DNA from: Candidatus Methanobinarius endosymbioticus | GTDB taxonomy: Archaea; Methanobacteriota; Methanobacteria; Methanobacteriales; Methanobacteriaceae | Assembly (NCBI GenBank): GCA_003315655.1 | Contig: NIZT01000054.1 | Coordinates: forward strand, 1 to 60,046 | DNA: 60,046 nucleotides | Direction: 5' to 3' | Shown here: in pieces, positions 1 through 9,165 of the stretch | Layout: each line of letters opens with the position of its first letter | How positions within the stretch are numbered: the stretch's first letter is position 1 | The notes under the pieces: model-generated | Seen by the model: the letters and a program-made list of their open reading frames with translations, nothing else | Databases searched by the model: none | Told to the model about the DNA's origin: nothing | Position numbers and translations under genes: made by a program

Positions 1-2
1 AT

Positions 3-872
3 AACTTTTTTCCAATGGGCTATATGAATTTTGATAAAAATTCTAAAGTAATTCAGTTATGGCATGCATCTGGTGTATTTAAAAAATTTGGTTTTGATGT
101 AATAGATGATACAAATGTTAAATATTTAATTGAACTTTCAGGTTCTAAAATCGATTATTTGATTGTTAGTTCTAAAAATGTTTCAAAATTTTATGAGAAA
201 GCTTTTAAAGTAGAAAATAAGAAAATATTGGCTTTTGGAACTCCTAAATCTGATTATTATTTTGATAAAAATAATAATAATAAAGATAATATAAAAAAAG
301 TTAGAGGCAAGTTAGAAAAAAAACATCCTGAAATTAAAGGGAAAAAAATTGTGTTATATGCCCCTACTTTTAGAGAAAATAAGAAAAAGAATGAGGACAT
401 ACTAGCTAATTTTGATAGTAACCTTTTTAATTCAGGTTTAGGGGATAAATATTCTTTACTTTTTAAATCTCATCCTAAATTTAAAATTTCAGATTTAAAA
501 CATGGTATAAATGTTAGTGATTATAAATATAGTGATGAATTATTATTAATTTCTGATATATTAATTACAGATTATTCATCTATAATGATTGAATATGCAA
601 TTCTTTCTAAACCTATAATTTTCTATCCATTTGATTTTAATTATTATAAAAATAATGAAAGAGATTTTTATTTTGATTATAATAATGTTCCAGGACCTAT
701 AGCTAAAAATACTGAAGATATAATTAATTTAATCAAAGAAAATGATTTTGATAAAGAAAATTATTTTGATATCAAAAAAATTAAAGATTTTGTAGCTATG
801 AATCTTGATTATTTAGATAACAATTCTTCTAAAAGAATAGTTGATTATATTGTTAATAAAAATGACGATTAA
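3..872 (+). CDS. CDP-glycerol glycerophosphotransferase-like protein, C-terminal part (cut by window edge)
   Basis: This is the C-terminal catalytic part of a TagB/TagF-type enzyme, a family that moves glycerol-phosphate or a similar polyol-phosphate from a CDP carrier to a growing surface polymer. The frame is open to the left edge and reads NFFP just before the first ATG at 15. That matches the DFYP stretch before the same motif in the next gene, so the true start lies outside the window. Family motifs seen are QLWHASGVFKKFGF, LYAPTFRE, KSHPKF and ITDYSSIMIEYA. The next gene is a longer paralogue in the same orientation after a 325-bp A/T spacer. The exact polymer made is not visible. The family call is solid; the substrate is inferred. 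Confidence 0.85.
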   Translation, partial: NFFPMGYMNFDKNSKVIQLWHASGVFKKFGFDVIDDTNVKYLIELSGSKIDYLIVSSKNVSKFYEKAFKVENKKILAFGTPKSDYYFDKNNNNKDNIKKVRGKLEKKHPEIKGKKIVLYAPTFRENKKKNEDILANFDSNLFNSGLGDKYSLLFKSHPKFKISDLKHGINVSDYKYSDELLLISDILITDYSSIMIEYAILSKPIIFYPFDFNYYKNNERDFYFDYNNVPGPIAKNTEDIINLIKENDFDKENYFDIKKIKDFVAMNLDYLDNNSSKRIVDYIVNKNDD

Positions 873-1197
873 TTAAGTTTATTTGTTATTATTAGCTTAT
901 TTTTGAATTTTTTTCTTCATATTTTAATCATATTTTTATCATTATAGTTTTTATATTATAACTAAAGAGATTTTTTTAATAATATTTAAATGATTTAAAT
1001 TTAATATAATAAATATTACAATTATATATTAAGTTATAATTTCAAATGATTCTACAATTATAGAATATATTAATAAAATAGAATTATTTATATAGACATG
1101 TTTTTTATAGAATTATATTATAGATATTATGATTTATTATAGAATATATAGGATTATATTATAGAATAATTTTATAAAATATTTTATATGGTGTTAT
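873..1197. other. A/T-rich spacer with imperfect short repeats
   Basis: No gene is seen between the two glycerophosphotransferase-like genes. From about 1050 to 1175 the motif TTATAGAAT recurs with small changes, for example near 1057, 1110 and 1138. The units are irregularly spaced and purely A/T, so this is simple-sequence DNA that may hold the promoter of the next gene rather than a defined repeat element. Confidence 0.4.
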
Positions 1198-3120
1198 ATG
1201 ATTCCAGTACTTCAGATAGAAGATTTAGACATTAGAGATAATTTATTCACGTTGTCTATATCACTTAAATTTAAACATTTTGAAGACTTTAAACCTCATT
1301 TGAAGATTATTTTTTCTAATGATATAGAAAATAGGAGATTTCCATTTGAAATAAACAGCTTCAATAAAGATGATATTTCAGAGTGTTGTTTTCTTTCTGC
1401 TAGTGGAACTTTTGAAATTGATCATATTTTTTGGAATAAATCATTCATTGGAAATATATATGTTGACTTTAGTTTACTTTATGGGAATGAGTTTATAGAG
1501 AATTTTTCAGTTATAAATAAAGTTCCTGATATAATTTTTAATAATAATGAATCTAAGTTCGAAAAAGAATATTATCTTCCTGTTTTAAAAGATAATAATC
1601 TGATTTTAAATGTTAAAAAAGAATCATTGGAAAATAAATTTAAAAATAAGAATAAAAAAATATATAAATTTTCAATGTCATTTATTCGATTTTTTTTACT
1701 TTTAATTTCCATATTGGCATTTCCTTTCTTTTTTACAGAGGGATATTTAATTTCAAAAGGGGTTAAAAATAAATCTTCTGGCTATTTGAGAGGAAATAGT
1801 GTTTTGAGTTCAATATTATTTCATATAAATGAAAGGACCTTAAATTTATCTGGTTATATTTATAGTAAAAGAACTTTTAAAATAGGAATAATGAAATTTT
1901 TCTATTTGTTTACTAAAAATAAGAAAATTATAGAAAATAGGGTTCTATTTTTATCAGAAAGAAATAATGAAATAAATGGAAATTTTGAATTTGTTTATAA
2001 TCTACTTAAAGATAACAATGACTTAAATATTGTTAAATTCCTTGTTAATAAAAAAATTAAAGATTTAAATTTATATGAGATGATAAAATTTGTTAATTTA
2101 ATATCAAGCTCAAAAATCATTCTTTTAGATGATTTTTATCCGAATATTCATAATTTTACTTTAAAAAATGAAACTAAACTTATTCAACTATGGCATGCTG
2201 TCGGAGCATTTAAAACTTTTGGATTTTCTAGATTAGGAAAAGAAGGTGGAGTTGATCAAGACTCAGCTAATCATCGTAGTTATGATTATTCTATTGCTAG
2301 TTCTGATGAAATTAAAAAATTTTATGCTGAAGGATTTGCTATATCTGATAATAAAGTAGAAGTTACGGGTATTCCAAGAACAGATGTATTTTTTAATAAA
2401 GAGTATAAAAGAAAGATAAGAACTAATTTTTATAATAAATTTCCCCATTTAAAAGATAAAAATATCATTTTATTCGCACCAACATTTAGAGGCGATGGTA
2501 AAGATGATGCTTTTTATCCTATGGATAAATTTGATTTGGAATTTTTTATTAAATCAATAAATGATATTAAATTAAATAATCATAAATTTGATGATAATTC
2601 TAATTATAATTTTAATAATCATAATATTAATCTGAATATTAAAAATAGTAAAAAAAATCAGAGTAATCTTCACAATAATGTAGAAGATAAAACAGAATAT
2701 GTGTTGATAATAAAACATCATCCTTTTATAAAAGAAAAAACTAAAATACCTGAAAAATATAAAGATAATATCATCGATTTGTCTAAAGATTATGAAATAA
2801 ACGATCTTTTATTTACAATAGATGTATTAATAACTGATTATTCTTCAGTAATATTTGAAGCAGCTCTTTTGAATATTCCTATGCTATTTTATGCGCATGA
2901 TTTAGAGGAATATTCGAAAAATAGGGGCTTCTACTATGATTATAATGCATGTGTACCAGGAAAAATTTCAAATTCACTAGAAAAAATAATCAAAGCTATT
3001 AATTCAGAAGACTTTGATAAATATAAAGTTAAAAAATTTAAAAATAAGTTTTTCAATGATTTTGATGGTAAATCATCACAAAGAGTTATTGAATTAATTA
3101 ATAAATTATTAAATGATTAA
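1198..3120 (+). CDS. CDP-glycerol glycerophosphotransferase family protein (TagF-like)
   Basis: This 640-residue protein is predicted to transfer polyol-phosphate units to a surface glycopolymer at the inner face of the membrane. Residues 1-140 form a beta-rich N-terminal region. A strongly hydrophobic stretch around 157-185 could anchor it to the membrane. The catalytic part runs from about 240 to the end, with DDFYPN, QLWHAVGAFKTFGF, GIPRTDVFF, LFAPTFRGDG, IKHHPF and ITDYSSVIFEA. Between the APTFRG and KHHPF motifs, roughly residues 455-495, there is an Asn-rich low-complexity insert that the preceding paralogue lacks. It heads a run of same-strand polysaccharide genes. The family assignment is clear; whether the product is teichoic-acid-like in this archaeon is inference. 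Confidence 0.85.
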   Translation: MIPVLQIEDLDIRDNLFTLSISLKFKHFEDFKPHLKIIFSNDIENRRFPFEINSFNKDDISECCFLSASGTFEIDHIFWNKSFIGNIYVDFSLLYGNEFIENFSVINKVPDIIFNNNESKFEKEYYLPVLKDNNLILNVKKESLENKFKNKNKKIYKFSMSFIRFFLLLISILAFPFFFTEGYLISKGVKNKSSGYLRGNSVLSSILFHINERTLNLSGYIYSKRTFKIGIMKFFYLFTKNKKIIENRVLFLSERNNEINGNFEFVYNLLKDNNDLNIVKFLVNKKIKDLNLYEMIKFVNLISSSKIILLDDFYPNIHNFTLKNETKLIQLWHAVGAFKTFGFSRLGKEGGVDQDSANHRSYDYSIASSDEIKKFYAEGFAISDNKVEVTGIPRTDVFFNKEYKRKIRTNFYNKFPHLKDKNIILFAPTFRGDGKDDAFYPMDKFDLEFFIKSINDIKLNNHKFDDNSNYNFNNHNINLNIKNSKKNQSNLHNNVEDKTEYVLIIKHHPFIKEKTKIPEKYKDNIIDLSKDYEINDLLFTIDVLITDYSSVIFEAALLNIPMLFYAHDLEEYSKNRGFYYDYNACVPGKISNSLEKIIKAINSEDFDKYKVKKFKNKFFNDFDGKSSQRVIELINKLLND

Positions 3121-3285
3121 TTAGATTGGTAATTATATGATTAATTTTTTATTATTTTGCCACAAATAGATATTAAAAAATAGCTATTTAATAAATTAGT
3201 TTTTAATAAATAACTATTTAGATATATACATTAACAGATATTATAAATTATATTAAATGATAATGGAGGGTTTCTTATTAGCTAT

Positions 3286-4245
3286 ATGTTTTCAATAATT
3301 ATTCCTGCTTATAATGCTGAAAAATATTTGTCAATCACTCTTGAATCATTAATAAATCAAACTTATCAAAATTTTGAAGTTATTTTAATTAATGATGGGT
3401 CTACTGATTCAACACAGGAGATTATTGAAGATTATTGTCAGAAATTTTCTAATTTTAAATTTTTATCTCAAGAAAATCAAGGAGTAGCTACTGCACGTAA
3501 TAATGGTATGGAAATAGCTAAAGGGGAGTATATAGCATTTTTAGATTCTGATGGAGATACTTATACAAAAAGAGCATTAGAACACTATCATGATACTATA
3601 ATCAATAATAAAATGCCTGATTTAGTAATTGGAAGACAAACAATGGTTGATCCATGGAGTACTCATGCTTATGCTAATGCTAAAAGACTTTCAAATTCTA
3701 AAATAATTGCTCCTCATAATAAATGGATGATATGGACGATGTCACTTTTAAACAAAGTTTTTTCAAGAAAAAAACTCATAGAAACTGGACTAAAGATGTC
3801 TTTGTTTTCTTATGCAAGTGATGGTGCATTTGTACTTCCTTTTGCTTATTCTTGTGATAATATTGTAGGATGTCCTCATAGAGTTATAATTTATAATAAG
3901 AGAATGTTTTTTGATGGATATTCTATATCTCAAACTTCTAGTATGAAAACATTAAACGATTATTTGGAAGTTCATGATGTAATACTTAATAAATTTTTAG
4001 AGTATTCAGAAAGTTACAGAAAAAAATATTCTAATGATAAGTTTAAATTAGCATTATTTGAAGAAGATTATTTGATTTATTTAGATGCGCTTTTACACAG
4101 ACAGGTATTTATACTTCTATCTCAATTTTATAGATTTTTTTGGAGAACTGATATAGAAGTTCTTGAAAAAGTTAAAAAAACTATTCTTAGCTATAAAGAG
4201 GATATGTTTCCAACTTCATGGGAAAAACTTAAAAAAAAACAATAA
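3286..4245 (+). CDS. Family 2 glycosyltransferase (possibly the front half of a longer protein)
   Basis: A GT-A fold glycosyltransferase of 319 residues that should add a sugar from a nucleotide-sugar donor during surface polysaccharide assembly. It starts with FSIIIPAYNAEKYLSITLES, followed by NDGSTD around residue 37 and the metal-binding LDSDGD near residue 86. A Shine-Dalgarno-like GGAGG at 3265-3269 is 16 nt from the ATG, which is unusually far. An in-frame ATT at 3277 would be better spaced, so the start is uncertain. The gene ends inside an A9 run at 4231-4239. One A fewer would fuse it in frame to the next ORF, giving 758 residues. It may therefore be a complete short enzyme or a frameshifted two-part one. 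Confidence 0.85.
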   Translation: MFSIIIPAYNAEKYLSITLESLINQTYQNFEVILINDGSTDSTQEIIEDYCQKFSNFKFLSQENQGVATARNNGMEIAKGEYIAFLDSDGDTYTKRALEHYHDTIINNKMPDLVIGRQTMVDPWSTHAYANAKRLSNSKIIAPHNKWMIWTMSLLNKVFSRKKLIETGLKMSLFSYASDGAFVLPFAYSCDNIVGCPHRVIIYNKRMFFDGYSISQTSSMKTLNDYLEVHDVILNKFLEYSESYRKKYSNDKFKLALFEEDYLIYLDALLHRQVFILLSQFYRFFWRTDIEVLEKVKKTILSYKEDMFPTSWEKLKKKQ

Positions 4246-5563
4246 AGATTTAAATTTAGATGATTTAATCTTAGAAAAAAAACATATGGTTGAAAATAAT
4301 CATGTTTCAATAGCTATTGATGAAAATATAAAAGGAAAATCATTAATTCAAATGATATATAATATTCATAATTTTACTTTTCTTTCTTTTGAATTATTTA
4401 TTAGTGAAAATACATTCAATTCTCTTCCTAATTCATTTAAAGAAAAAAAATATATAAAAACCATAAAATATCAAGATGATATTCAGTTCAAAAATGATAT
4501 TTTAAAAAATTCTAATGGAAAATTTTTACTATATATAGATGAGATAATATTAATGTCTTTAAAATCATTAAATGTATTCTTTAATAGAATGTATAATTCT
4601 CATTTTGATTTTGCTGTAATGAATTCAAAAGGATTTAATTTAAATATATTAAAAAATAATGAAATTTATTACAAATCTTTCTCTACTATGTTTATTAGCA
4701 TTGATTTTTTAAAAAGAATTAATTTCGAATTTACTAAAGATAGTTCAAAAGATATTGACACGATTTACAACTGTGGAAATCATTCTAAAATTAATAATGA
4801 TTTGATTTTAATTGAAGAAGAACGTTTTAAAAATCCAACAGTTTCTTTTATAATTGATGATATTGAAATAAGTGTTGAAGAATTAAATGATTTACTAAAA
4901 TCAATTTATAATCAAAATGTTCCTTTCTTCGATATATTTTTAAATGAAAATTTACGATCTAAAATTTCAAAAAATTATTTAGATAAAATTAATTTGAATA
5001 TTATAGAAAATAAAAATTTTAAGGAAACATGTATTAAAAAATCTAAATCTAAATATTCTATATTTGTAGATATTCCGATTGTTTATGAAAAATCTACTTT
5101 AAAAGATTTACTTATTAAAATTGAAAATTATAAAGATGATTCAGAGGAAATTAGTTTTGTTTCTGTTCCAATTTATCAAAAAAATGATAAAAATAATAAA
5201 ATTAGTTATTTATCCTCACAAGAATTATCTTACTTTTATAAGAATGCTTCAAGCCCATTTAAAAGATCTAAATTTTTAGTTTTTGATCTTTATTTATCTA
5301 ATAAAATGATAAATTTGGATTATTTGAGAAAAAACAGAATTATTTTTGATAAACCTAATGAAAATATCTTGAAAATTTATAGATCTTCTAAATCATTAAG
5401 GATTTATAAAAAACTTATTTACACTAAATTACTTCAAAAAGATATTTTCAAATCCTCTTTTAAGAATAAAGTTCCTTTTTCAACTAATATCTTTTTTAAA
5501 ACTAATAAATTATTCTTAATTATCTTAAGTATTAAGAATATATTGAAAAATGGTGGCAGATAA
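4163..5563 (+). CDS. Unrecognised protein with two degenerate GT-A-like halves
   Basis: I do not recognise a named family. The open frame overlaps the preceding gene by 83 nt; an independent start could be the ATG at 4289 (MVENNHVSIAID). Two halves look like eroded GT-A folds. The first opens with HVSIAIDENIKGKSLIQM and continues through KNSNGKFLLYIDE. The second opens with TVSFIIDDIEISVEEL and continues through SKSKYSIFVDIP. Both lack a convincing NDGS or DxD motif, so catalysis is doubtful. Its stop overlaps the next ATG by one base (TAATG), which suggests translational coupling. It may be the C-terminal part of the upstream glycosyltransferase, disconnected by the A9 tract. It could help hold or select an acceptor, but this is speculation. 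Confidence 0.65.
   Translation: MKKLKKLFLAIKRICFQLHGKNLKKNNKDLNLDDLILEKKHMVENNHVSIAIDENIKGKSLIQMIYNIHNFTFLSFELFISENTFNSLPNSFKEKKYIKTIKYQDDIQFKNDILKNSNGKFLLYIDEIILMSLKSLNVFFNRMYNSHFDFAVMNSKGFNLNILKNNEIYYKSFSTMFISIDFLKRINFEFTKDSSKDIDTIYNCGNHSKINNDLILIEEERFKNPTVSFIIDDIEISVEELNDLLKSIYNQNVPFFDIFLNENLRSKISKNYLDKINLNIIENKNFKETCIKKSKSKYSIFVDIPIVYEKSTLKDLLIKIENYKDDSEEISFVSVPIYQKNDKNNKISYLSSQELSYFYKNASSPFKRSKFLVFDLYLSNKMINLDYLRKNRIIFDKPNENILKIYRSSKSLRIYKKLIYTKLLQKDIFKSSFKNKVPFSTNIFFKTNKLFLIILSIKNILKNGGR
4231..4239 (+). repeat. A9 homopolymer at the junction of two ORFs
   Basis: Nine consecutive A residues lie in the last codons of the family 2 glycosyltransferase. In the present state the reading goes to a TAA at 4243. 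With eight A residues it would continue as NNKDLNLDDLIL directly into the downstream ORF. This is either a frameshift, an assembly error, or a slippage-prone switch. Confidence 0.7.
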
Positions 5564-6573
5564 TGAAAATTTCTGTTGTTATTCCTAATTATAGTGGTAA
5601 AGATTTTTTAGTTAATTGTTTAAAATCATTAGAAAACGAATCTAAACGAGATAATTCTCATTTTTTAGATGTGATTATAGTTGATAATGGCTCAAGTGAT
5701 GGAAGTTCAGATTTTATCAACTATAAAATAATTAATAAAAATAATCTTAATAATGAGTTGGATAACATAGAATACCATTTTATTTCAAATAAAGATAATT
5801 TGGGCTTTTCTAGGGCTGTTAATCAAGGTATTGAATTAGCTAATTCAAAAAATATTGAATATATCTGTTTACTTAATAACGATGTTGAAATTGAGTCTAA
5901 TTTTATATATAATTTAGTTAAATCTATGGAAAAAGATGAGAAAATTTTTAGTGTAGCTAGTAAAATGTTACAATATAAGAATAGAGAGCTTATAGATGAT
6001 GCTGGGGATGAATACACATTAATTGGATGGACTAAAAAATCTGGTGATGGAATATCCTCAAAAAAATATTCAAAACCAAGAAAAATATTTAGTAGCTGTG
6101 CTGGAGCTGCATTATACAGAACATCTATTTTAAATGAAATCGGATACTTTGATGAAAATTTTTTTGCATATATGGAAGATGTTGATATTGGCTATAGGGC
6201 TCTTATAAATGGATTTAAAACAGTTTATTCTCCAGATGCCATTGTTTATCATGTCCGAAGTGCTAGTAGTGGTAGTAAATATAATGAATTCAAAATAAAA
6301 TTAGCTGCTAGAAATAATATATGGGTTGTTTATAAAAATATGCCTTGGCCACAAATATTATTGAATATAGGTTTCTTATTTTTAGGTTTTTTAGTTAAAT
6401 ATTTATTTTTTATTAGAAAAGGATATGGAAATGTTTATTTAAGTGGTTTAAAAGAAGGAATATCTAATAGAAAAAAAATAAAGAAAATTAAATTTAAATC
6501 TTCAAATATAAAAAATTATTTTAAAATTGAATGGAAATTGATATTAAATATGTTTAAACTTTTTACTAAATAA
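5563..6573 (+). CDS. Family 2 glycosyltransferase, rhamnosyltransferase-like
   Basis: A 336-residue GT2 enzyme of the WbbL/rhamnosyltransferase-like type, expected to act on a lipid-linked or surface polysaccharide acceptor at the cytoplasmic face. It begins KISVVIPNYSGKDFLVNCL, has VIIVDNGSSDGSSDF around residue 50, LLNNDVEIE as the DxD-type site near 105, and the typical acceptor-side motif FFAYMEDVDIGYRAL near 204. A hydrophobic segment around 262-285 should bind the membrane. A GGTGG sequence ahead of the ATG serves as ribosome site, and the ATG overlaps the stop of the previous gene by one base. The donor sugar cannot be read from the sequence. Confidence 0.9.
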   Translation: MKISVVIPNYSGKDFLVNCLKSLENESKRDNSHFLDVIIVDNGSSDGSSDFINYKIINKNNLNNELDNIEYHFISNKDNLGFSRAVNQGIELANSKNIEYICLLNNDVEIESNFIYNLVKSMEKDEKIFSVASKMLQYKNRELIDDAGDEYTLIGWTKKSGDGISSKKYSKPRKIFSSCAGAALYRTSILNEIGYFDENFFAYMEDVDIGYRALINGFKTVYSPDAIVYHVRSASSGSKYNEFKIKLAARNNIWVVYKNMPWPQILLNIGFLFLGFLVKYLFFIRKGYGNVYLSGLKEGISNRKKIKKIKFKSSNIKNYFKIEWKLILNMFKLFTK

Positions 6574-6635
6574 TATCTTGTACTTAAATAAAAATTATAT
6601 TCTAAATAGTTTATATACTTAAAAATCATGATTAA

Positions 6636-7508
6636 ATGGATGTATCAATTATTATAGTCAATTATAAAACATTTGAATTGACAAAAGATGCTGTTGAATC
6701 AGTTTTAAATACAGTTAAATCTTCTTTTGAGATTATAATAGTAGATAATGACTCTCAGGATGATAGTTATGAAAATTTGAGAAATGTTTTTAATGAAGAA
6801 ATCAATAACAATATCATTAAAACAATAGCTAATTCTACTAATAAGGGATTTGCAGCTGCAAATAATTTAGGGATTAAAATTTCTAAAGGAAAATTTGTAC
6901 TTCTTCTTAATTCAGATACTATCGTTAAAAAAGGATCAATTGATGATACTTTGAAATATATTAAAAATCATGATGATATGGGAGCTATTGGTTGTAAAAT
7001 TGTTCTTCCAAACGGAAAATTAGATAAAGCATGTAAACGAAGTTTTCCTAATCCTAAAAATTCTTTTTATAGATTATTCGGATTTTCAAAAGTTAATAAA
7101 AATTCTCAATCTGATGATTATAATTTTGATAATTTTGATGATAAAGGAATTTATGAAGTGGATAGTTTAGTTGGAGCATTCATGTTTGTTAGAAAAGAAA
7201 CAATTCATCAAATAGGTCTACTTGATGAAGATTATTTCATGTATGGGGAAGATATTGATTGGTGCTACAGGATAAAAGAAGGGGGGTGGAAAGTTTTATA
7301 CTATGGTGCTGCTGAAATCATTCACCATAAAGGATCAAGTAGCAAAAAACAAAAAAATAAATTGATATATGAGTTTTATAGGGCAATGTATCTTTTTTAT
7401 AATAAACATTATAAAAATAAATATTCTTTTTTAACTAGATTAATGGTATATATTGGAATTTCTTTTCTTTTCATTGTTAAATTATTTTTAAACATTTTTA
7501 AGAAATAA
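6636..7508 (+). CDS. Family 2 glycosyltransferase, WbbL-like
   Basis: A 290-residue GT2 enzyme similar in layout to the preceding one. Visible motifs are VSIIIVNYKTFELTKDA at the N terminus, IIIVDNDSQDDS near residue 33, LLNSDTIV as the DxD-type metal site near 91, and YFMYGEDIDWCYRIKEGGW near 202. The last 25 residues are hydrophobic with basic ends, fitting membrane association. It sits 62 nt after the previous glycosyltransferase in the same direction and probably extends the same glycan. The linkage and donor are unknown. Confidence 0.9.
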   Translation: MDVSIIIVNYKTFELTKDAVESVLNTVKSSFEIIIVDNDSQDDSYENLRNVFNEEINNNIIKTIANSTNKGFAAANNLGIKISKGKFVLLLNSDTIVKKGSIDDTLKYIKNHDDMGAIGCKIVLPNGKLDKACKRSFPNPKNSFYRLFGFSKVNKNSQSDDYNFDNFDDKGIYEVDSLVGAFMFVRKETIHQIGLLDEDYFMYGEDIDWCYRIKEGGWKVLYYGAAEIIHHKGSSSKKQKNKLIYEFYRAMYLFYNKHYKNKYSFLTRLMVYIGISFLFIVKLFLNIFKK

Positions 7509-7755
7509 TAGTGGATATACTTATTATGTAATAATAATGAATAATTATAAATTGTAGATAATAATAAAATATAAAAAATATATGGGATATTGTGATATTA
7601 TTATATGATAATTTTAAGAAAAAAAATAAGATAAATAAATTAATATAAATTAAATTATTAATTAATATAAATATTAGAAAATATAATTATAAATAACAAT
7701 ATGACTAATATATGAATATTAACTAATAACAGAATAAAATAATATATGGGATATA

Positions 7756-9165
7756 ATGATTAAGGAAAACCAACGACTATTAAATGCTATACTGATTGCA
7801 ACTGATGCATCAGTGGTTGTTATTGTATTTATTGCAGTTTGGTTTTTGAGATTTAAAACAACAATTTTTGGGCCCTTAGGGGGATATTTATCATTTGAGA
7901 TGTATGCATTATTGGTTATTGTTATTGTTCCTCTATATTTAATTTCATACTACTTTTTAGGACTCTATAAGCCGTTAAGAGATCAATCTAATCTTATACA
8001 TGAGGGTACTCAAATATTTAAAGCTAATATTGTTGTATTTGTATTTTTAATAGCTCTACTTTTTATAATAGATCAACCTAATTATTCAAGAATACTCATA
8101 TTTGTATTTGCTTTTTTCAGCACACTATTTGCTATAATAGAGAAAGCAACATTTAGAATTATTTTAAGACATATTAGGGCTAATGATCAAAACTTAAAAC
8201 ATATTTTAATTGTTGGAGATGGAGAATTAGCTATTAAATTTGCTAGAAAAATCATTTCCAAGAAATATTTAGGATATTCTATAAGTGGATTTTTAGGTTC
8301 TAGTCCTTCTATTGGAGATGAGATTGAAGGAACTAATGGTGCTACTGTTATAGGAAAAATTTCTGACTTGGATGAATTACTATCAAATAAACAATTTGAT
8401 AGAATAATAATAGCTATTCCTCTTAAATATTATGAAAATTTGACAAAATCAGTGGATATTTGTGAAAATTATGGTGTAAAAGCAGAAATTGTACCTGATT
8501 ATTATAGATATTTCCCTGCAAAACCTTCTATTTACATGATTGATGATTTACCTATTATAAATGTTCGCTATGTTCCATTAGACGATGTTTTGAATAGATT
8601 TATAAAAAAAGTTTCTGATATTGTAATTTCTATAATAGCTATCATAATAACTTCGCCTATTATGATAGCCACGGCTATAGCTATTAAATTAACTTCTCCC
8701 GGTCCTATTATTTTTAAACAAGAGAGAATAGGTTATCAAAACAGACCTTTCATGATGTATAAATTTAGAAGTATGAAAGTACAAGATAAAAGTGATGAAA
8801 AATCTAAATGGACTACTAAAGACGATCCAAGAAAAACAAAAATAGGAGATTTCATAAGAAAAACAAGTATAGATGAATTACTTCAGTTTTTCAATGTTTT
8901 AAAGGGAGAAATGAGTGTTGTTGGTCCAAGACCAGAAAGACCTTATTTTGTTGATAAATTTAGAGATGAAATTCCAAAATATATGGTTAAACACCATGTT
9001 AGACCAGGATTAACTGGATGGGCACAAGTTCATGGTTTCAGAGGAAATACTTCTATCAAAAGACGTATAGAATATGATATTGAATATGTAGAAAATTGGT
9101 ATTTTGGTTTAGATATTTTAATAATGTGGAAAACAATAGTAAAGGGAAATGAAAATGCATATTAA
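7756..9165 (+). CDS. Polyprenyl-phosphate sugar-1-phosphate transferase (exopolysaccharide initiating enzyme)
   Basis: This 469-residue membrane protein should start glycan synthesis by moving a sugar-1-phosphate from a nucleotide sugar onto a polyprenyl phosphate. The N-terminal 130 residues hold about four membrane helices. A Rossmann-like middle domain follows (HILIVGDGELAIKFARK near 148). The C-terminal bacterial sugar transferase domain begins near 290, with a hydrophobic hairpin, then SPGPIIFKQERIGYQNRPF, MYKFRSM, SIDELLQFFNVLKGEMS and VGPRPERP. This two-domain layout is that of the WbaP/EPS sugar transferase family. A GGGAT ahead of the ATG may be the ribosome site. It closes the polysaccharide block, which needs such an initiator. 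Confidence 0.92.
   Translation: MIKENQRLLNAILIATDASVVVIVFIAVWFLRFKTTIFGPLGGYLSFEMYALLVIVIVPLYLISYYFLGLYKPLRDQSNLIHEGTQIFKANIVVFVFLIALLFIIDQPNYSRILIFVFAFFSTLFAIIEKATFRIILRHIRANDQNLKHILIVGDGELAIKFARKIISKKYLGYSISGFLGSSPSIGDEIEGTNGATVIGKISDLDELLSNKQFDRIIIAIPLKYYENLTKSVDICENYGVKAEIVPDYYRYFPAKPSIYMIDDLPIINVRYVPLDDVLNRFIKKVSDIVISIIAIIITSPIMIATAIAIKLTSPGPIIFKQERIGYQNRPFMMYKFRSMKVQDKSDEKSKWTTKDDPRKTKIGDFIRKTSIDELLQFFNVLKGEMSVVGPRPERPYFVDKFRDEIPKYMVKHHVRPGLTGWAQVHGFRGNTSIKRRIEYDIEYVENWYFGLDILIMWKTIVKGNENAY

Noticed and set aside
1021-1175. TTATAGAAT repeats as a CRISPR-like array
   Set aside because: Units are short, irregular, A/T only and without evenly sized spacers; no cas gene is nearby.
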